Shown in pieces: positions 1-7,977 of a stretch of 15,453 nt of DNA. Source of the stretch: Oscillospiraceae bacterium. GTDB taxonomy: Bacteria; Bacillota_A; Clostridia; Oscillospirales; Oscillospiraceae. Under the pieces are notes generated by a model. That model saw only the letters and a list, made by a program, of their open reading frames with translations. It ran no database searches and was not told the origin of the DNA. Both the position numbers and the translations under genes were made by a program. The stretch spans positions 1 to 15,453 of the forward strand of contig JAEDOJ010000014.1 in the NCBI GenBank assembly GCA_016302015.1, in the 5' to 3' direction. Position 1 is the first letter of the stretch, and the number at the start of each line of letters is the position of its first letter.

Positions 1-668
1 AGGGCGTGGAAGACTTCCACGGCGAAATGGACTTCAAGGTTGCCGGTACCACCGAAGGTATCACCGCCATTCAGATGGATCTGAAGAACAAGGGTCTGAC
101 CATGGAAATCATTGCGGACGCTCTGGAACGCTGCCGTAAGGCTCGTCTGGAGATTCTGGAGCAGGTCATGCTGCCCTGCATCGCCGAGCCTCGTCCCGAG
201 GTTTCCGAGTTTGCCCCCAAGATGATCTCCATGAAGATTCCCGTGGAGAAGATCCGGGAGGTCATCGGCTCCGGCGGCAAGACCATTCAGAAGATCTGTG
301 CCGACACCGGCGCTAAGGTTGACATCGATGACGAAGGCAACGTCTTCATCGCCGCTGTGGACAGCGCTGCCGGCAACGCCGCCAAGAAGATGATCGACGA
401 CATCTGCTTCGTTCCCGAGGTGGGCGCTCTGTACTACGGAAAGGTCGTCCGCATCCTGCCCATCGGCGCCTTCGTGGAGATCGCTCCCGGCCACGACGGC
501 ATGGTTCATATCTCCAAGCTGGAAAACCGCCGTGTGGAAAAGGTGGAAGACGTGCTGAACATCGGCGACATGACCTGGGTCAAGTTCATGGGCTTTGACG
601 AGAAGGGTCGCGCAAACTTCAGCCGCAAGGACGCTCTGAAGGAGCTTGCGGAGTCCGAGCAGAACTAA
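1..668 (+). CDS. pnp: Polyribonucleotide nucleotidyltransferase (PNPase), C-terminal part, 5' end cut by window
   Basis: PNPase degrades RNA 3' to 5' by phosphorolysis and works in bacterial mRNA turnover. Only the last 220 or so codons are here; the frame is open to the window edge (first whole codon at 3), so the apparent GTG start at 6 is an internal valine. The visible protein begins in the end of the second RNase PH domain, with the conserved VEDFHGEMDFKVAGT stretch that holds two active-site aspartates of the family (the D of ED and of MDF). A KH domain follows around residues 75-120 with its GxxG loop at G88-S-G-G91. An S1 RNA-binding domain runs from about residue 140 to 210 (YGKVVRILPIGAFVEI, GMVHISKL). 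The tail after S1 is short, as is usual in Firmicutes. The stop is followed by a strong hairpin terminator. The identification is secure. Confidence 0.97.
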   Translation, partial: GVEDFHGEMDFKVAGTTEGITAIQMDLKNKGLTMEIIADALERCRKARLEILEQVMLPCIAEPRPEVSEFAPKMISMKIPVEKIREVIGSGGKTIQKICADTGAKVDIDDEGNVFIAAVDSAAGNAAKKMIDDICFVPEVGALYYGKVVRILPIGAFVEIAPGHDGMVHISKLENRRVEKVEDVLNIGDMTWVKFMGFDEKGRANFSRKDALKELAESEQN

Positions 669-678
669 CATGATATGC

Positions 679-711
679 AAAACTCCCTGACGCCATCGTC
701 AGGGAGTTTTT
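679..711. terminator. Bidirectional rho-independent terminator between pnp and wecB
   Basis: A perfect 14-base stem (679-692 with 697-710) closes a four-base CCAT loop. On the + strand the T-run overlaps the end of the stem (TTTTT, 707-711). On the - strand the complement of the four leading As gives an in-stem TTTT. It lies between the convergent ends of pnp (stop at 668) and wecB (stop at 728), so one hairpin probably stops both transcripts. Confidence 0.9.
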
Positions 712-727
712 GTATGCTTATCAAAAT

Positions 728-1876
728 TTATACGTGAAAATTATCCGGTTTTTCTGCCCGCAGGCCGAAATACCACTCGATGGCATCGGCAATCCGTCGG
801 CAGGCATTACCGTCGCCGTAGGGATTCACGGCATGAGCCATCTGCTCATAAATATCAGGCTGTTCCAAAAGCTCGTTTGCCAGCTTGACGATGTGGTCAT
901 ACTCCACGCCCGCCAGCTTGACCGTGCCTGCGGCCACCGCTTCGGGGCGTTCCGTCTCTCTGCGCAGCACCAGCACAGGCTTACCCATGGCAGGAGCCTC
1001 CTCCTGAAGGCCGCCGGAGTCCGTCATGACAAAATGGCAGCGAGCGATCAGGTTATGCATTTCCTCCACGTCCACAGGATCGATCAGATGAATCCGATCC
1101 ACTCCCCCCAATTCCCGGGCGGCACAGTCCCGGACAGCGGGACTCAAATGGACGGGATATACAACTTCAATCTCCGGGTGGGTCAGGACGATGTGCTTCA
1201 CCGCCCGGAAAATCTGCTTCATGGGTTCTCCGTAATTCTCCCGGCGGTGACAGGTCAGGGCAATCACCGGCTTGGCATCGAAATCCAACCCGTTCAACAC
1301 GGGAGTGGAAAAGGCAAAATCCTTACGAACCGTGGTTTTCATGGCATCGATCACGGTATTGCCTGTGATAAAGGTCTCGCCCTGAACCGCTTCCCTGCGC
1401 AAATTCTCCCCATTGGCGGTGGTGGGGGAAAAGTGGAGGGCTGCAATATCCCCTACCAAAGTGCGGTTCATCTCCTCCGGGAAGGGGGAATATTTGTCAT
1501 AGGTGCGAAGGCCGGCTTCCACATGGCCTACCGGCACCTTGTGGTAGAAGGCAGCGAGCGCGCCGGCAAAGGTGGTGGAGGTATCCCCGTGAACCAACAC
1601 CAGGTCAGGCTTTGCCTCCTGCAGCACATCCTCCATGCCCAGAATTGCACGGGTGGTGATGGAGGAGAGGGTCTGCTGCTTCTGCATGATATTCAGGTCA
1701 TAGTCCGCCTTCAGGCGAAAAATATCCATAACGGAATCCAGCATTTCCCGATGCTGACCCGTAAGGCAGCAAAGGCTTTCGATTCCCTCCCGGTTCGCCA
1801 GCTCCTGCACCAGAGGCGCCATTTTGATTGCCTCCGGCCGGGTGCCGAACACCGACATGACCTTAATCTTCTTCAT
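728..1876 (-). CDS. wecB: UDP-N-acetylglucosamine 2-epimerase, non-hydrolysing
   Basis: This cytoplasmic enzyme interconverts UDP-GlcNAc and UDP-ManNAc, the ManNAc donor for wall teichoic acid linkage units, enterobacterial common antigen-like polymers or capsules. The 382-residue length is normal for the family. Visible signatures are the N-terminal FGTRPEAIKMAPL (10-22), HGDT (96-99), HVEAGLRT (118-125), PFPEEMNR (131-138), TCHRREN (208-214) and the UDP-site DSGGLQEEAP. The acidic and histidine residues known to matter in the non-hydrolysing family have counterparts at D98, E120, E134 and H210. The ATG is preceded by GAGGAGG at good spacing, and the first 14 bases overlap the 3' end of the upstream wecA-type gene, which suggests coupled translation. 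It is the last gene of the trpS-wecA-wecB run. The symbol mnaA would be equally valid. Confidence 0.95.
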   Translation of the reverse strand: MKKIKVMSVFGTRPEAIKMAPLVQELANREGIESLCCLTGQHREMLDSVMDIFRLKADYDLNIMQKQQTLSSITTRAILGMEDVLQEAKPDLVLVHGDTSTTFAGALAAFYHKVPVGHVEAGLRTYDKYSPFPEEMNRTLVGDIAALHFSPTTANGENLRREAVQGETFITGNTVIDAMKTTVRKDFAFSTPVLNGLDFDAKPVIALTCHRRENYGEPMKQIFRAVKHIVLTHPEIEVVYPVHLSPAVRDCAARELGGVDRIHLIDPVDVEEMHNLIARCHFVMTDSGGLQEEAPAMGKPVLVLRRETERPEAVAAGTVKLAGVEYDHIVKLANELLEQPDIYEQMAHAVNPYGDGNACRRIADAIEWYFGLRAEKPDNFHV

Positions 1877-2942
1877 GCTTGTCCTCCTCTTTGGGCGCTT
1901 CCTCGTTCTTTTTGTGGTGGGTGCTGAAGATCAGCCCCATGCCGATGGCTCCAACCACCACAACGGCGCCGAGGAAGATCATGGCCTGCACCTCGCCCCG
2001 GTCGGTGAGCACCACAGCGGACAGACCCAAAATGGCAGAGAGCAGGTAGGAAATCGCCACCGCCTGCTTTTGGGAGAAGCCCATATCAATCAGCCGGTGG
2101 TGGACATGGCCACGGTCGGCGTGCATGGGACTCTGTCCCTTGGCAAGGCGGCGGATCACCGCAAAGCAGATGTCGAAAATCGGCAGCCCCAAGACCAGGA
2201 AGGGCACCGCAAAGGAGATGACGGCGTAGGTCTTAAACAGGCCGAAGATGGAGACAGAGGCCAGCATAAACCCAAGGAAGGTGGAGCCGGTGTCCCCCAT
2301 AAAAATTTTGGCGGGATTAAAGTTGTAGGGAATAAAGCCCACGCAGGCGCCCACCAGGGCCGCCAGAATAATTGCGGAGGCGACGGCAGTAGCGTCGGGC
2401 ACCAGAATCAGCGCGACAATCAGCATGGCGCCTGCGGAAATTGCGGAAACGCCGGCCGCCAGGCCGTCCAGACCGTCGATAAAATTGACGGCGTTGGTGA
2501 TGGCAACAATCCAGATCACGCTCAGGGGATAGGACAGCCAGCCGGGCAGGGTGAAGCCCAGAAAATGCTCGATCCGGCAGCCATGGGTCACCACGATAAT
2601 TGCGGCAAGGATTTGGACAAGAAACTTGGGCAGAGCCTTCAGGGTAAGAATGTCGTCCAGCACGCCTAAAATCACGATCAGAACCGCACCGAACAGAATT
2701 CCCTGAATTTCCCGATTGATTTTGCCGAAAATCAGGAAGCTGACCATAAAAGCCAGAAAAATGGCAAGACCGCCCATCCGGGGGATGGGAACGTGGTGCA
2801 TCCGCCGCTCGTCCTTTGGAACGTCCATGCAGCCGATTTTCACGGCAAACATTTTGACCAGCGGGGTCAGGGCAAAGGCCAAAATCGCCGCACAGACCAG
2901 CGCCAGACCCACCTTATAGAAAATATTGGGATCTAAAACCAT
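1863..2942 (-). CDS. wecA: Undecaprenyl-phosphate GlcNAc-1-phosphate transferase (WecA/TagO type)
   Basis: This membrane enzyme of glycosyltransferase family 4 (the MraY/WecA/TagO superfamily) moves GlcNAc-1-P from UDP-GlcNAc to undecaprenyl phosphate, the first step of wall teichoic acid or other secondary polymer synthesis. About ten hydrophobic segments span the 359 residues. Diagnostic motifs are PRMGGLAIF (54-62), LGVLDD (92-97), NAVNFIDGLDGLAAG (150-164), FMGDTGS (214-220) and the cytoplasmic RGHVHHRL (277-284), the histidine motif typical of WecA/TagO rather than MraY. The C-terminus is a charged His/Lys/Glu tail. The ATG has GGGAGG upstream. It starts 19 bases after the trpS stop and overlaps wecB by 14 bases. 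Pairing with the UDP-ManNAc epimerase supports a teichoic-acid-like linkage role. tagO is an alternative symbol; the final polymer cannot be told from this window. Confidence 0.93.
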   Translation of the reverse strand: MVLDPNIFYKVGLALVCAAILAFALTPLVKMFAVKIGCMDVPKDERRMHHVPIPRMGGLAIFLAFMVSFLIFGKINREIQGILFGAVLIVILGVLDDILTLKALPKFLVQILAAIIVVTHGCRIEHFLGFTLPGWLSYPLSVIWIVAITNAVNFIDGLDGLAAGVSAISAGAMLIVALILVPDATAVASAIILAALVGACVGFIPYNFNPAKIFMGDTGSTFLGFMLASVSIFGLFKTYAVISFAVPFLVLGLPIFDICFAVIRRLAKGQSPMHADRGHVHHRLIDMGFSQKQAVAISYLLSAILGLSAVVLTDRGEVQAMIFLGAVVVVGAIGMGLIFSTHHKKNEEAPKEEDKHEED

Positions 2943-2961
2943 AGGTAGATACCTCCCGGCA

Positions 2962-3978
2962 TCAGCGGGCTACGAAGCCCACCTTTTTATAGACCTTTCG
3001 CAGGGTTTTTTCAGCAATATAGGAGGCCTTCTGTGCGCCCTCCTCGCAGACCTTCTGCAAATATGCCTTATCTGCCAGCAGACGGGTGGACTCCTCCCGG
3101 ATAGGACGGAGCAGCTCCACCACGGACTCGCCAACCGCCTTCTTGAAATCACCATAGCCGCGGCCGGCAAATTCCTCCTCGATCTGGGCAAAGCTGCGCC
3201 CGGTGGTGGCGGAATAGATGGTCATCAGATTGGAGACGCCCTTCTTGTTTTCCGGGTCGTAGCGAACCTCGGACTCGCAGTCCGTGATGGCTCTCTTGAA
3301 CAGGCGCATAATGTCCTCGGGCTTATCCATCAGGCAGACCCGTCCGGGGTCTTCGTTTTCCGACTTGGACATTTTGGCCTCCGGGTTGGCCAGGCTCATG
3401 ATCCGGGCGCCCACCTTGGGGATGTAGGGCTCAGGCATCTTAAACACGTCGCCGTAAATCCCGTTGAAGCGTTTTGCAATGTCACGAGTCAGCTCTACAT
3501 GCTGCTTCTGATCCTCGCCCACAGGAACGTAATCCGCCTGATACAGCAGAATATCCGCAGCCATCAGGGCGGGATAGGTAAACAGGCCGCCGTTGATGTT
3601 GTCGGCATTTTTTGCGGACTTATCCTTGAACTGGGTCATCCGGCTCAGCTCACCGAACATGGCATAGCAATTCAGGACCCAGCCAAGCTCGGCGTGCTGG
3701 TGGACGTGGCTCTGGAAAAACAGGACGTTTTTCTCCGGGTCAAGGCCGCAGGCGATGTACTGGGCCAACTGCGCCAGGGAACGGCGGCGCAGGTCGGCGG
3801 GGTTCTGGCGGACGGTGATGGAGTGGAGGTCTGCCATGAAATAGTAGCAGTCAAATTCGTCGGCACGATCCTTCCAATTCCGAATGGCGCCCAAATAAGA
3901 GCCCAGGGTCAGGTCGCCGGAGGGTTTGATACCGGAAAGCATCCGTTTTTTTGCAACGGGCTGGAGAGTTTCGTTCAT
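2962..3978 (-). CDS. trpS: Tryptophanyl-tRNA synthetase
   Basis: This class Ic aminoacyl-tRNA synthetase charges tRNA-Trp. The 338-residue product has the HIGH-equivalent SGIKPSGDLTLGSYLGAI near the N-terminus (TLGS at 24-27), the family stretch MAADILLYQADYVPVGEDQK in the middle and KMSKS at 202-206, so it should be active. I chose the ATG at 3978; the GTG nine bases upstream is possible, but the only purine-rich stretch (GAAAG) sits too close to it and at workable distance from the ATG. The ribosome site is weak. A full-consensus promoter lies just upstream, partly inside the preceding gene. There is no room for a T-box: the predicted leader is about 50 bases and holds one small hairpin. 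The gene is followed 19 bases later by the wecA-type gene, so the synthetase seems to share a transcript with envelope genes. Confidence 0.96.
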   Translation of the reverse strand: MNETLQPVAKKRMLSGIKPSGDLTLGSYLGAIRNWKDRADEFDCYYFMADLHSITVRQNPADLRRRSLAQLAQYIACGLDPEKNVLFFQSHVHQHAELGWVLNCYAMFGELSRMTQFKDKSAKNADNINGGLFTYPALMAADILLYQADYVPVGEDQKQHVELTRDIAKRFNGIYGDVFKMPEPYIPKVGARIMSLANPEAKMSKSENEDPGRVCLMDKPEDIMRLFKRAITDCESEVRYDPENKKGVSNLMTIYSATTGRSFAQIEEEFAGRGYGDFKKAVGESVVELLRPIREESTRLLADKAYLQKVCEEGAQKASYIAEKTLRKVYKKVGFVAR

Positions 3979-3997
3979 AAAAATCACACTTTCTATG

Positions 3998-4020
3998 TTT
4001 TGAGGCGTAACACCCCAAAA
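3998..4020 (-). promoter_or_regulatory. Short hairpin in the trpS leader RNA
   Basis: On the - strand the leader reads TTTTGGGGTG, loop TTA, CGCCTCAAAA. In RNA this forms a ten-pair stem with two G-U wobbles. Read on the + strand the same two positions become A-C mismatches, so the fold belongs to the trpS transcript. It ends about 20 bases before the ATG and has no T-run after it, so it is not a terminator. It could be an RNA-stability or translation-control element; function unknown. Confidence 0.45.
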
Positions 4021-4031
4021 TAATTTTTTAT

Positions 4032-4060
4032 ATTATATAGTATCCCCTACTGTTTGTCAA
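4032..4060 (-). promoter_or_regulatory. Sigma-A consensus promoter for trpS-wecA-wecB
   Basis: Reading the - strand, TTGACA (4060-4055) is followed by a 17-base spacer and TATAAT (4037-4032): both hexamers and the spacing match the consensus exactly. The -35 is made by the last sense codons of the DUF3786 gene (Leu-Asp-Lys). Transcription should begin near 4025, about 47 bases before the trpS ATG. It makes trpS and the two envelope genes independent of the upstream operon promoter. Confidence 0.88.
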
Positions 4061-4658
4061 GCAGGAGGGTCAGGCGATCCATAATGGCTCCAATGGCATA
4101 GAAGGTGGTCTCATAGTGGAGATACCGGGGCGTCAGCCGATCCCAGAGGAACTGAATCTGGACAGGAAAGTCCTCGTCGGCGTCCCAGAAGCGGAGCAGG
4201 ACGGTGAATTGAGGCATCAGAGGAAGAATACAGGCGTAATCTCCCTTGTCTGCGGGGCTTGCTCCCATTTTCTCACAGATTTTTTTCAACTGCTCCCGTT
4301 TTCCGGCAAAGGGAGCGGCAAGAGAACCAGAAATCCCCAAGCTGCCAGAAAGGGTGCCGCCCCGGACGGCGTTCAGGCTCTCATGGGCGCACCATATGCC
4401 GGAACACACCGCCGGGCCGTAGGGATTGGTCAGGTAGTCAAAGGCCGTCATGGCAACGCCGAAGGGGGCGTCTCCCCCCTTTCGGTCTGTCATATGGCCG
4501 GTGACAGGGTCAATGAAATACTGTTCGTCCAGAAAGGGGAAGACGATGGAGCCGCCTTCCCATGAGAGGGAAAATTTTTCCGCCACCGCCTTCAGGTCGT
4601 AGGCGGCAAAAGCCCGCTCCGCCGCCTGCACCTGCAAAACATAGTTGGATACTTTCAT
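4047..4658 (-). CDS. DUF3786 family protein of unknown function
   Basis: The 203-residue protein matches what I recall of DUF3786, a family found mainly in anaerobes whose function is not established. Supporting stretches are the aromatic-acidic RFWDADEDFP (156-165), YLHYETTF (179-186) and the VFPFLDEQYFIDPVTG region (39-54). No signal peptide or membrane segment is visible, so it should be cytoplasmic. Cysteines occur at 85, 90, 128 and 143 but do not form a clear cluster motif. Its ATG overlaps the ygiQ stop as ATGA, and its ribosome site GGAGG lies within the codons for the basic tail of YgiQ, so the two proteins are probably made together. The last codons double as the -35 of the trpS promoter. 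The family assignment is from memory of the motif pattern and should be treated as likely, not certain. Confidence 0.75.
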   Translation of the reverse strand: MKVSNYVLQVQAAERAFAAYDLKAVAEKFSLSWEGGSIVFPFLDEQYFIDPVTGHMTDRKGGDAPFGVAMTAFDYLTNPYGPAVCSGIWCAHESLNAVRGGTLSGSLGISGSLAAPFAGKREQLKKICEKMGASPADKGDYACILPLMPQFTVLLRFWDADEDFPVQIQFLWDRLTPRYLHYETTFYAIGAIMDRLTLLLDKQ

Positions 4659-6586
4659 TTTTTCCTCCGTTTCTTCAAATAGCGCTCCGCTGCGGACAAC
4701 TGTGCCGGGGTGGGCGCCTTGGGCTGGGGCTTCCCCGGTTGTTTCCCTTGCTTTTTCCTGCCCCTGTCCGGCTTTGGCGGGGTTTTCTTCGGAGGCGTCT
4801 CTCCCTTCCGGGGGCGGATGAGGCAGGTTTTCTCATAACCGATCAAATCGGTTCTCCCCGCCTTTTCCAGCGCTTCATGCACCAGCCCATAATTTTTCGG
4901 GTCACGGTACTGGATCAAGGCTCTCTGCATGGCCTTTTCGTGGGGATTGGTGGGAACGTAAACCGGCTTCATGGTGCGGGGATCCAGACCGGTGTAATAC
5001 ATGACCGTGGAGATGGTGGAGGGCGTGGGATAGAAATCCTGCACCTGCTCCGGCATATAGCCCAGATCCCGGATATATTCCGCCAGCTCCACGGCCTCCT
5101 TCATGGAAGAGCCGGGGTGGGAACTCATGAGATAGGGAACCAAATACTGCTTCAATCCCAGCTTTTCATTGAGTTTTTCGTATTTTCGGCAGAATTTTTT
5201 GTAAACCGCCTGAGGCGGCTTGCCCATATACTTCAGAACCCGGTCGGAGACGTGCTCCGGGGCAACCTTCAATTGGCCGGAAACGTGATATGCCACCAAT
5301 TCCTTCAGGAAGGTGTCATCCTGATCCGCCAGCAGGTAGTCAAAGCGGATTCCGCTGCGGATGAAGACCTTTTTCACCCCGGGGAGGCTGCGAAGCTCCC
5401 GAAGGAGGTTTACATAATCCTGATGATCTGCCCTGAGGTTCTTGCAGGGCGTGGGAAACAGGCACTGTCTGGTGGGACAGACTCCGTGGGTCTTCTGCTT
5501 TTCGCAGGCAGGCTGGCGGAAATTGGCGGTGGGGCCGCCCACATCGTGGATATAGCCCTTGAACTCCGGGCGGCGGGTCATGGCTTTTGCCTCCGCCAGA
5601 ATGGATGCATGGCTTCTGGTCTGGACGATCCGTCCCTGATGGAAGGTTAACGCGCAGAAGGAGCAGCCGCCGAAGCAGCCCCGGTTGGACACCAGACTGA
5701 ACCGCACCTCCTCAATGGCGGGAACCGGCTTCTCATAGGAAGGATGGTAGGTGTTTTGGTAGGGCAGTGCGTAGATCTGATCCATCTCCTCCGTGGACAG
5801 GGGAAGCTGGGGCGGATTCTGCACCACGAACTCCCTGCCGTAGGGTTCCATGAGCCGTTTGGCGGTGTAGGGGTCTGTATTTTTGTATTGGGTATAAAAG
5901 CTTTCGGCATACTTCCGCTTTTCGGCCTTCAGCTCCTCAAAGGAGGGCAGAAGGACGGCGTCCACCTCGTCGGGGGTGGTGGTTTTGTAAACCGTTCCCG
6001 GGATGAAGGTCAGGTCTTTGACCGACAGGCCGCTGTTCAGAGCGTCCGCAATCTCCACAATGCTCCGCTCCCCCATGCCATAGATCACAAGATCCGCCTG
6101 AGCATCCAGAACAATGGAACGCTTCAGCTTGTCCGACCAGTAGTCATAATGCGCCAGCCGGCGCAGGCTTGCTTCAATCCCGCCTAAAATAATGGGAACA
6201 TCCTTGTGTGTCTGGCGGATCAGGTTGCAATAGACCACCGCCGCATAGTCGGGGCGTTTGCCGGTCACCCCGCCGGGGGTGTAGGCATCCGTCCTTCTGC
6301 GGTGCTTTGTCACGGAATAGTGATTCACCATGGAGTCCATATTCCCGCCGGTGACCAGATAGCCCAGTCTGGGCGTGCCGAAAATATTGACGGATTCCGG
6401 GTTTTTCCAGTCGGGCTGGGCGCAAATGGCGACCTTATAGCCCGCATTCTCCAGCACACGGCTGATGATGGCGTGTCCAAAGGAGGGATGGTCAACATAG
6501 GCATCGCCAATGACATAGACAAAATCCGGCTGATCCCAGCCCAGCTCCTCCATGTCCCTTCGGTTGACAGGCAGAAACCCCTTCAT
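4655..6586 (-). CDS. YgiQ family radical SAM protein
   Basis: A 643-residue radical S-adenosylmethionine enzyme of the YgiQ (UPF0313) family; the reaction of the family is not known to me. The N-terminal part (PVNRRDMEELGWDQPDFVYV, then GDAYVDHPSFGHAIISRVLE) is the family's cobalamin-binding-like region. The [4Fe-4S] cluster cysteines are C304, C308 and C311 in NRGCFGGCSFCALTFHQGR, the CxxxCxxC form. Further cysteines cluster around residues 359-382 (PACEKQKTHGVCPTRQCLF), a conserved YgiQ feature. The C-terminus from about 590 is rich in Lys, Pro and Gln and looks disordered. Its ATG overlaps the dut stop (ATGA) and has only a weak AGGTG ahead, so translation probably depends on coupling to dut. 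The next gene, DUF3786, is coupled in the same way. Confidence 0.92.
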   Translation of the reverse strand: MKGFLPVNRRDMEELGWDQPDFVYVIGDAYVDHPSFGHAIISRVLENAGYKVAICAQPDWKNPESVNIFGTPRLGYLVTGGNMDSMVNHYSVTKHRRRTDAYTPGGVTGKRPDYAAVVYCNLIRQTHKDVPIILGGIEASLRRLAHYDYWSDKLKRSIVLDAQADLVIYGMGERSIVEIADALNSGLSVKDLTFIPGTVYKTTTPDEVDAVLLPSFEELKAEKRKYAESFYTQYKNTDPYTAKRLMEPYGREFVVQNPPQLPLSTEEMDQIYALPYQNTYHPSYEKPVPAIEEVRFSLVSNRGCFGGCSFCALTFHQGRIVQTRSHASILAEAKAMTRRPEFKGYIHDVGGPTANFRQPACEKQKTHGVCPTRQCLFPTPCKNLRADHQDYVNLLRELRSLPGVKKVFIRSGIRFDYLLADQDDTFLKELVAYHVSGQLKVAPEHVSDRVLKYMGKPPQAVYKKFCRKYEKLNEKLGLKQYLVPYLMSSHPGSSMKEAVELAEYIRDLGYMPEQVQDFYPTPSTISTVMYYTGLDPRTMKPVYVPTNPHEKAMQRALIQYRDPKNYGLVHEALEKAGRTDLIGYEKTCLIRPRKGETPPKKTPPKPDRGRKKQGKQPGKPQPKAPTPAQLSAAERYLKKRRKK

Positions 6587-7026
6587 CCCCGGTCACCTGT
6601 AGAGCCGAAGCCGCCGGAGCCACGCCGGGTATCCGACAGGGCGTCGGCCTCCAGAAAACGGGCGGTCAGATAGGGGGTGAGAATCAACTGGGCGATCCGT
6701 TCCCCATCCTCAACGGTCTGCGGGGTCTGCCCGTGATTCAGCAGAGGGACGAAAAACTCCCCCCGATAATCAGAGTCAATGACGCCGACCTTATTCGCAG
6801 GGGCCAGATGCCGTTTGGTGGACAGACCGCTGCGGGCAAAGACCAGCCCCGCATAGCCGGTGGGAATTTCCATGGAAATGCCGATGGGAATCATTCTGGT
6901 TTCTCCGGGCGCAATGGTCACAGGGCTGTCCAGACAGGCACAGAGATCCGCTCCCGCGGAAAACTCCGTACCATAAACCGGAAGCCTTGCGTTTTTCTTT
7001 AATTTTACTACTTTTACATCCTGCAT
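6583..7026 (-). CDS. dut: Deoxyuridine 5'-triphosphate nucleotidohydrolase (dUTPase)
   Basis: dUTPase hydrolyses dUTP to dUMP and pyrophosphate, which keeps uracil out of DNA and feeds dTMP synthesis. The 147-residue protein has all five motifs of the homotrimeric family in order: AGADLCA (24-30), RSGLST (65-70), GVIDSDYRGE (81-90, with the catalytic aspartate in the DSDY stretch), GERIAQL (108-114) and the C-terminal phosphate-binding arm RGSGGFGSTG (135-144). The frame stays open further upstream, but the ATG at 7026 has AGGAGG at good distance and starts at the normal family position. The AGGAGG overlaps the stop codon of the PAP2 gene 11 bases before. It overlaps ygiQ by four bases at the other end. 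Confidence 0.96.
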   Translation of the reverse strand: MQDVKVVKLKKNARLPVYGTEFSAGADLCACLDSPVTIAPGETRMIPIGISMEIPTGYAGLVFARSGLSTKRHLAPANKVGVIDSDYRGEFFVPLLNHGQTPQTVEDGERIAQLILTPYLTARFLEADALSDTRRGSGGFGSTGDRG

Positions 7027-7037
7027 GGGGAAACCTC

Positions 7038-7955
7038 CTATTTTTTGGAAAGACGGGCAAACAGCGGAAAGGTCAGGGGCCAAATCAAAGCGGCAAAGAT
7101 GACCACGGCGCAGTAACGGATTGCGTTAACGCCCAGCCAGGTGAAGCCCATGGCGTTGAAGCCCAGCTTCAGGCCTTCCTTGATCGCAAGAAGGACGATC
7201 AGACCTGTGACGACCTTCAAAATCTGGGCGTACCACGGGGCCTTGACCTCAAAGCGGATATAGCGGTGTTCAATGGGGTAGGCTATGAGGAAGCCGATCA
7301 GCGCGCCCAGCAGAGAATAGCTGTTTTTTCTCCCCTCGTAGACATTGGTCTCCGCGTCCAGTGCGGAGAAATCCGTCAGATTGGCGTAGCAGGCAAAGGC
7401 CGCCGCAAACACCAGCATCACGCCCACCAGCGTCAGCATTCTTCCCGGATGGTCGACAGCCCACCGCACCAGAGGATAGAAGATAAAAATCAGGGCAACG
7501 GCGATGGCAAAGGAAACCCCCACGTCCATCGGGGTGTGAACCCCCAGATACATTCGGGAGAAGGAGGTCAGAAGCAGGAGGACAATGCAGGTCACCCGAA
7601 CCCAGGTCTGCTTCTGCCACCGGGCAATGCCGCCCAGAGTTCCTACCACGTTCTGGGTATGACCGGAGGGGAAGGAATAGCCTCCCGCACCGGCTCTGGC
7701 GCTTTCCACAATGGTGAAATTGGGGTCTCTCACCCAGGGGCGGGGAATGCGGCAGACCAGCTTCAGGAACTGATTGAGAATCGTTCCGAAAAAGCCCACA
7801 AAGAGCAGATAATAGCCTTCTTTTTTATCAATGCACCAGAAAACGGTCAGGGCGATGACAATGAAGAAGATTTCATCCCCCAGATAGGTAATATAGTGCA
7901 TGATGGTGTCCAAAAACGGAGTGCGAATGGATTCCAGCCAATAAAGCAAGCTCAT
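7038..7955 (-). CDS. PAP2 family membrane phosphatase
   Basis: A polytopic membrane protein (305 residues, about eight hydrophobic segments) of the type-2 phosphatidic acid phosphatase superfamily, which removes phosphate from lipid phosphates or pyrophosphates on the outer face of the membrane. The three-part catalytic signature is complete: K65-x6-R72-P73, P96-S-G-H99 and S133-R134-x5-H140-x3-D144. Substrate is open: undecaprenyl pyrophosphate (as BcrC/YbjG), phosphatidylglycerol phosphate or phosphatidic acid are all possible. It is longer than BcrC-type enzymes (about 200 residues) because of extra C-terminal membrane segments. The ATG has AAAGGAGGG. It is the first gene of the leftward operon with dut-ygiQ-DUF3786 and is driven by an extended -10 promoter in the divergent region. 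Confidence 0.9.
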   Translation of the reverse strand: MSLLYWLESIRTPFLDTIMHYITYLGDEIFFIVIALTVFWCIDKKEGYYLLFVGFFGTILNQFLKLVCRIPRPWVRDPNFTIVESARAGAGGYSFPSGHTQNVVGTLGGIARWQKQTWVRVTCIVLLLLTSFSRMYLGVHTPMDVGVSFAIAVALIFIFYPLVRWAVDHPGRMLTLVGVMLVFAAAFACYANLTDFSALDAETNVYEGRKNSYSLLGALIGFLIAYPIEHRYIRFEVKAPWYAQILKVVTGLIVLLAIKEGLKLGFNAMGFTWLGVNAIRYCAVVIFAALIWPLTFPLFARLSKK

Positions 7956-7977
7956 AAAAAGCCCTCCTTTCTACCTT

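Noticed and set aside
710..1927. Long open frame (405 codons) on the + strand opposite wecB
   Set aside because: It is antisense to a well-supported gene, has no ribosome site, and its low-complexity His/Gly/Gln-rich translation matches no family; a by-product of GC-rich codon use.
3979..4046. T-box riboswitch ahead of trpS
   Set aside because: The leader from the consensus promoter is only about 50 bases, with no specifier stem, T-box sequence or terminator/antiterminator pair.
7027..7083. 19-residue N-terminal extension of dUTPase
   Set aside because: It lies within the PAP2 coding sequence; the ATG at 7026 has AGGAGG and fits the family N-terminus.
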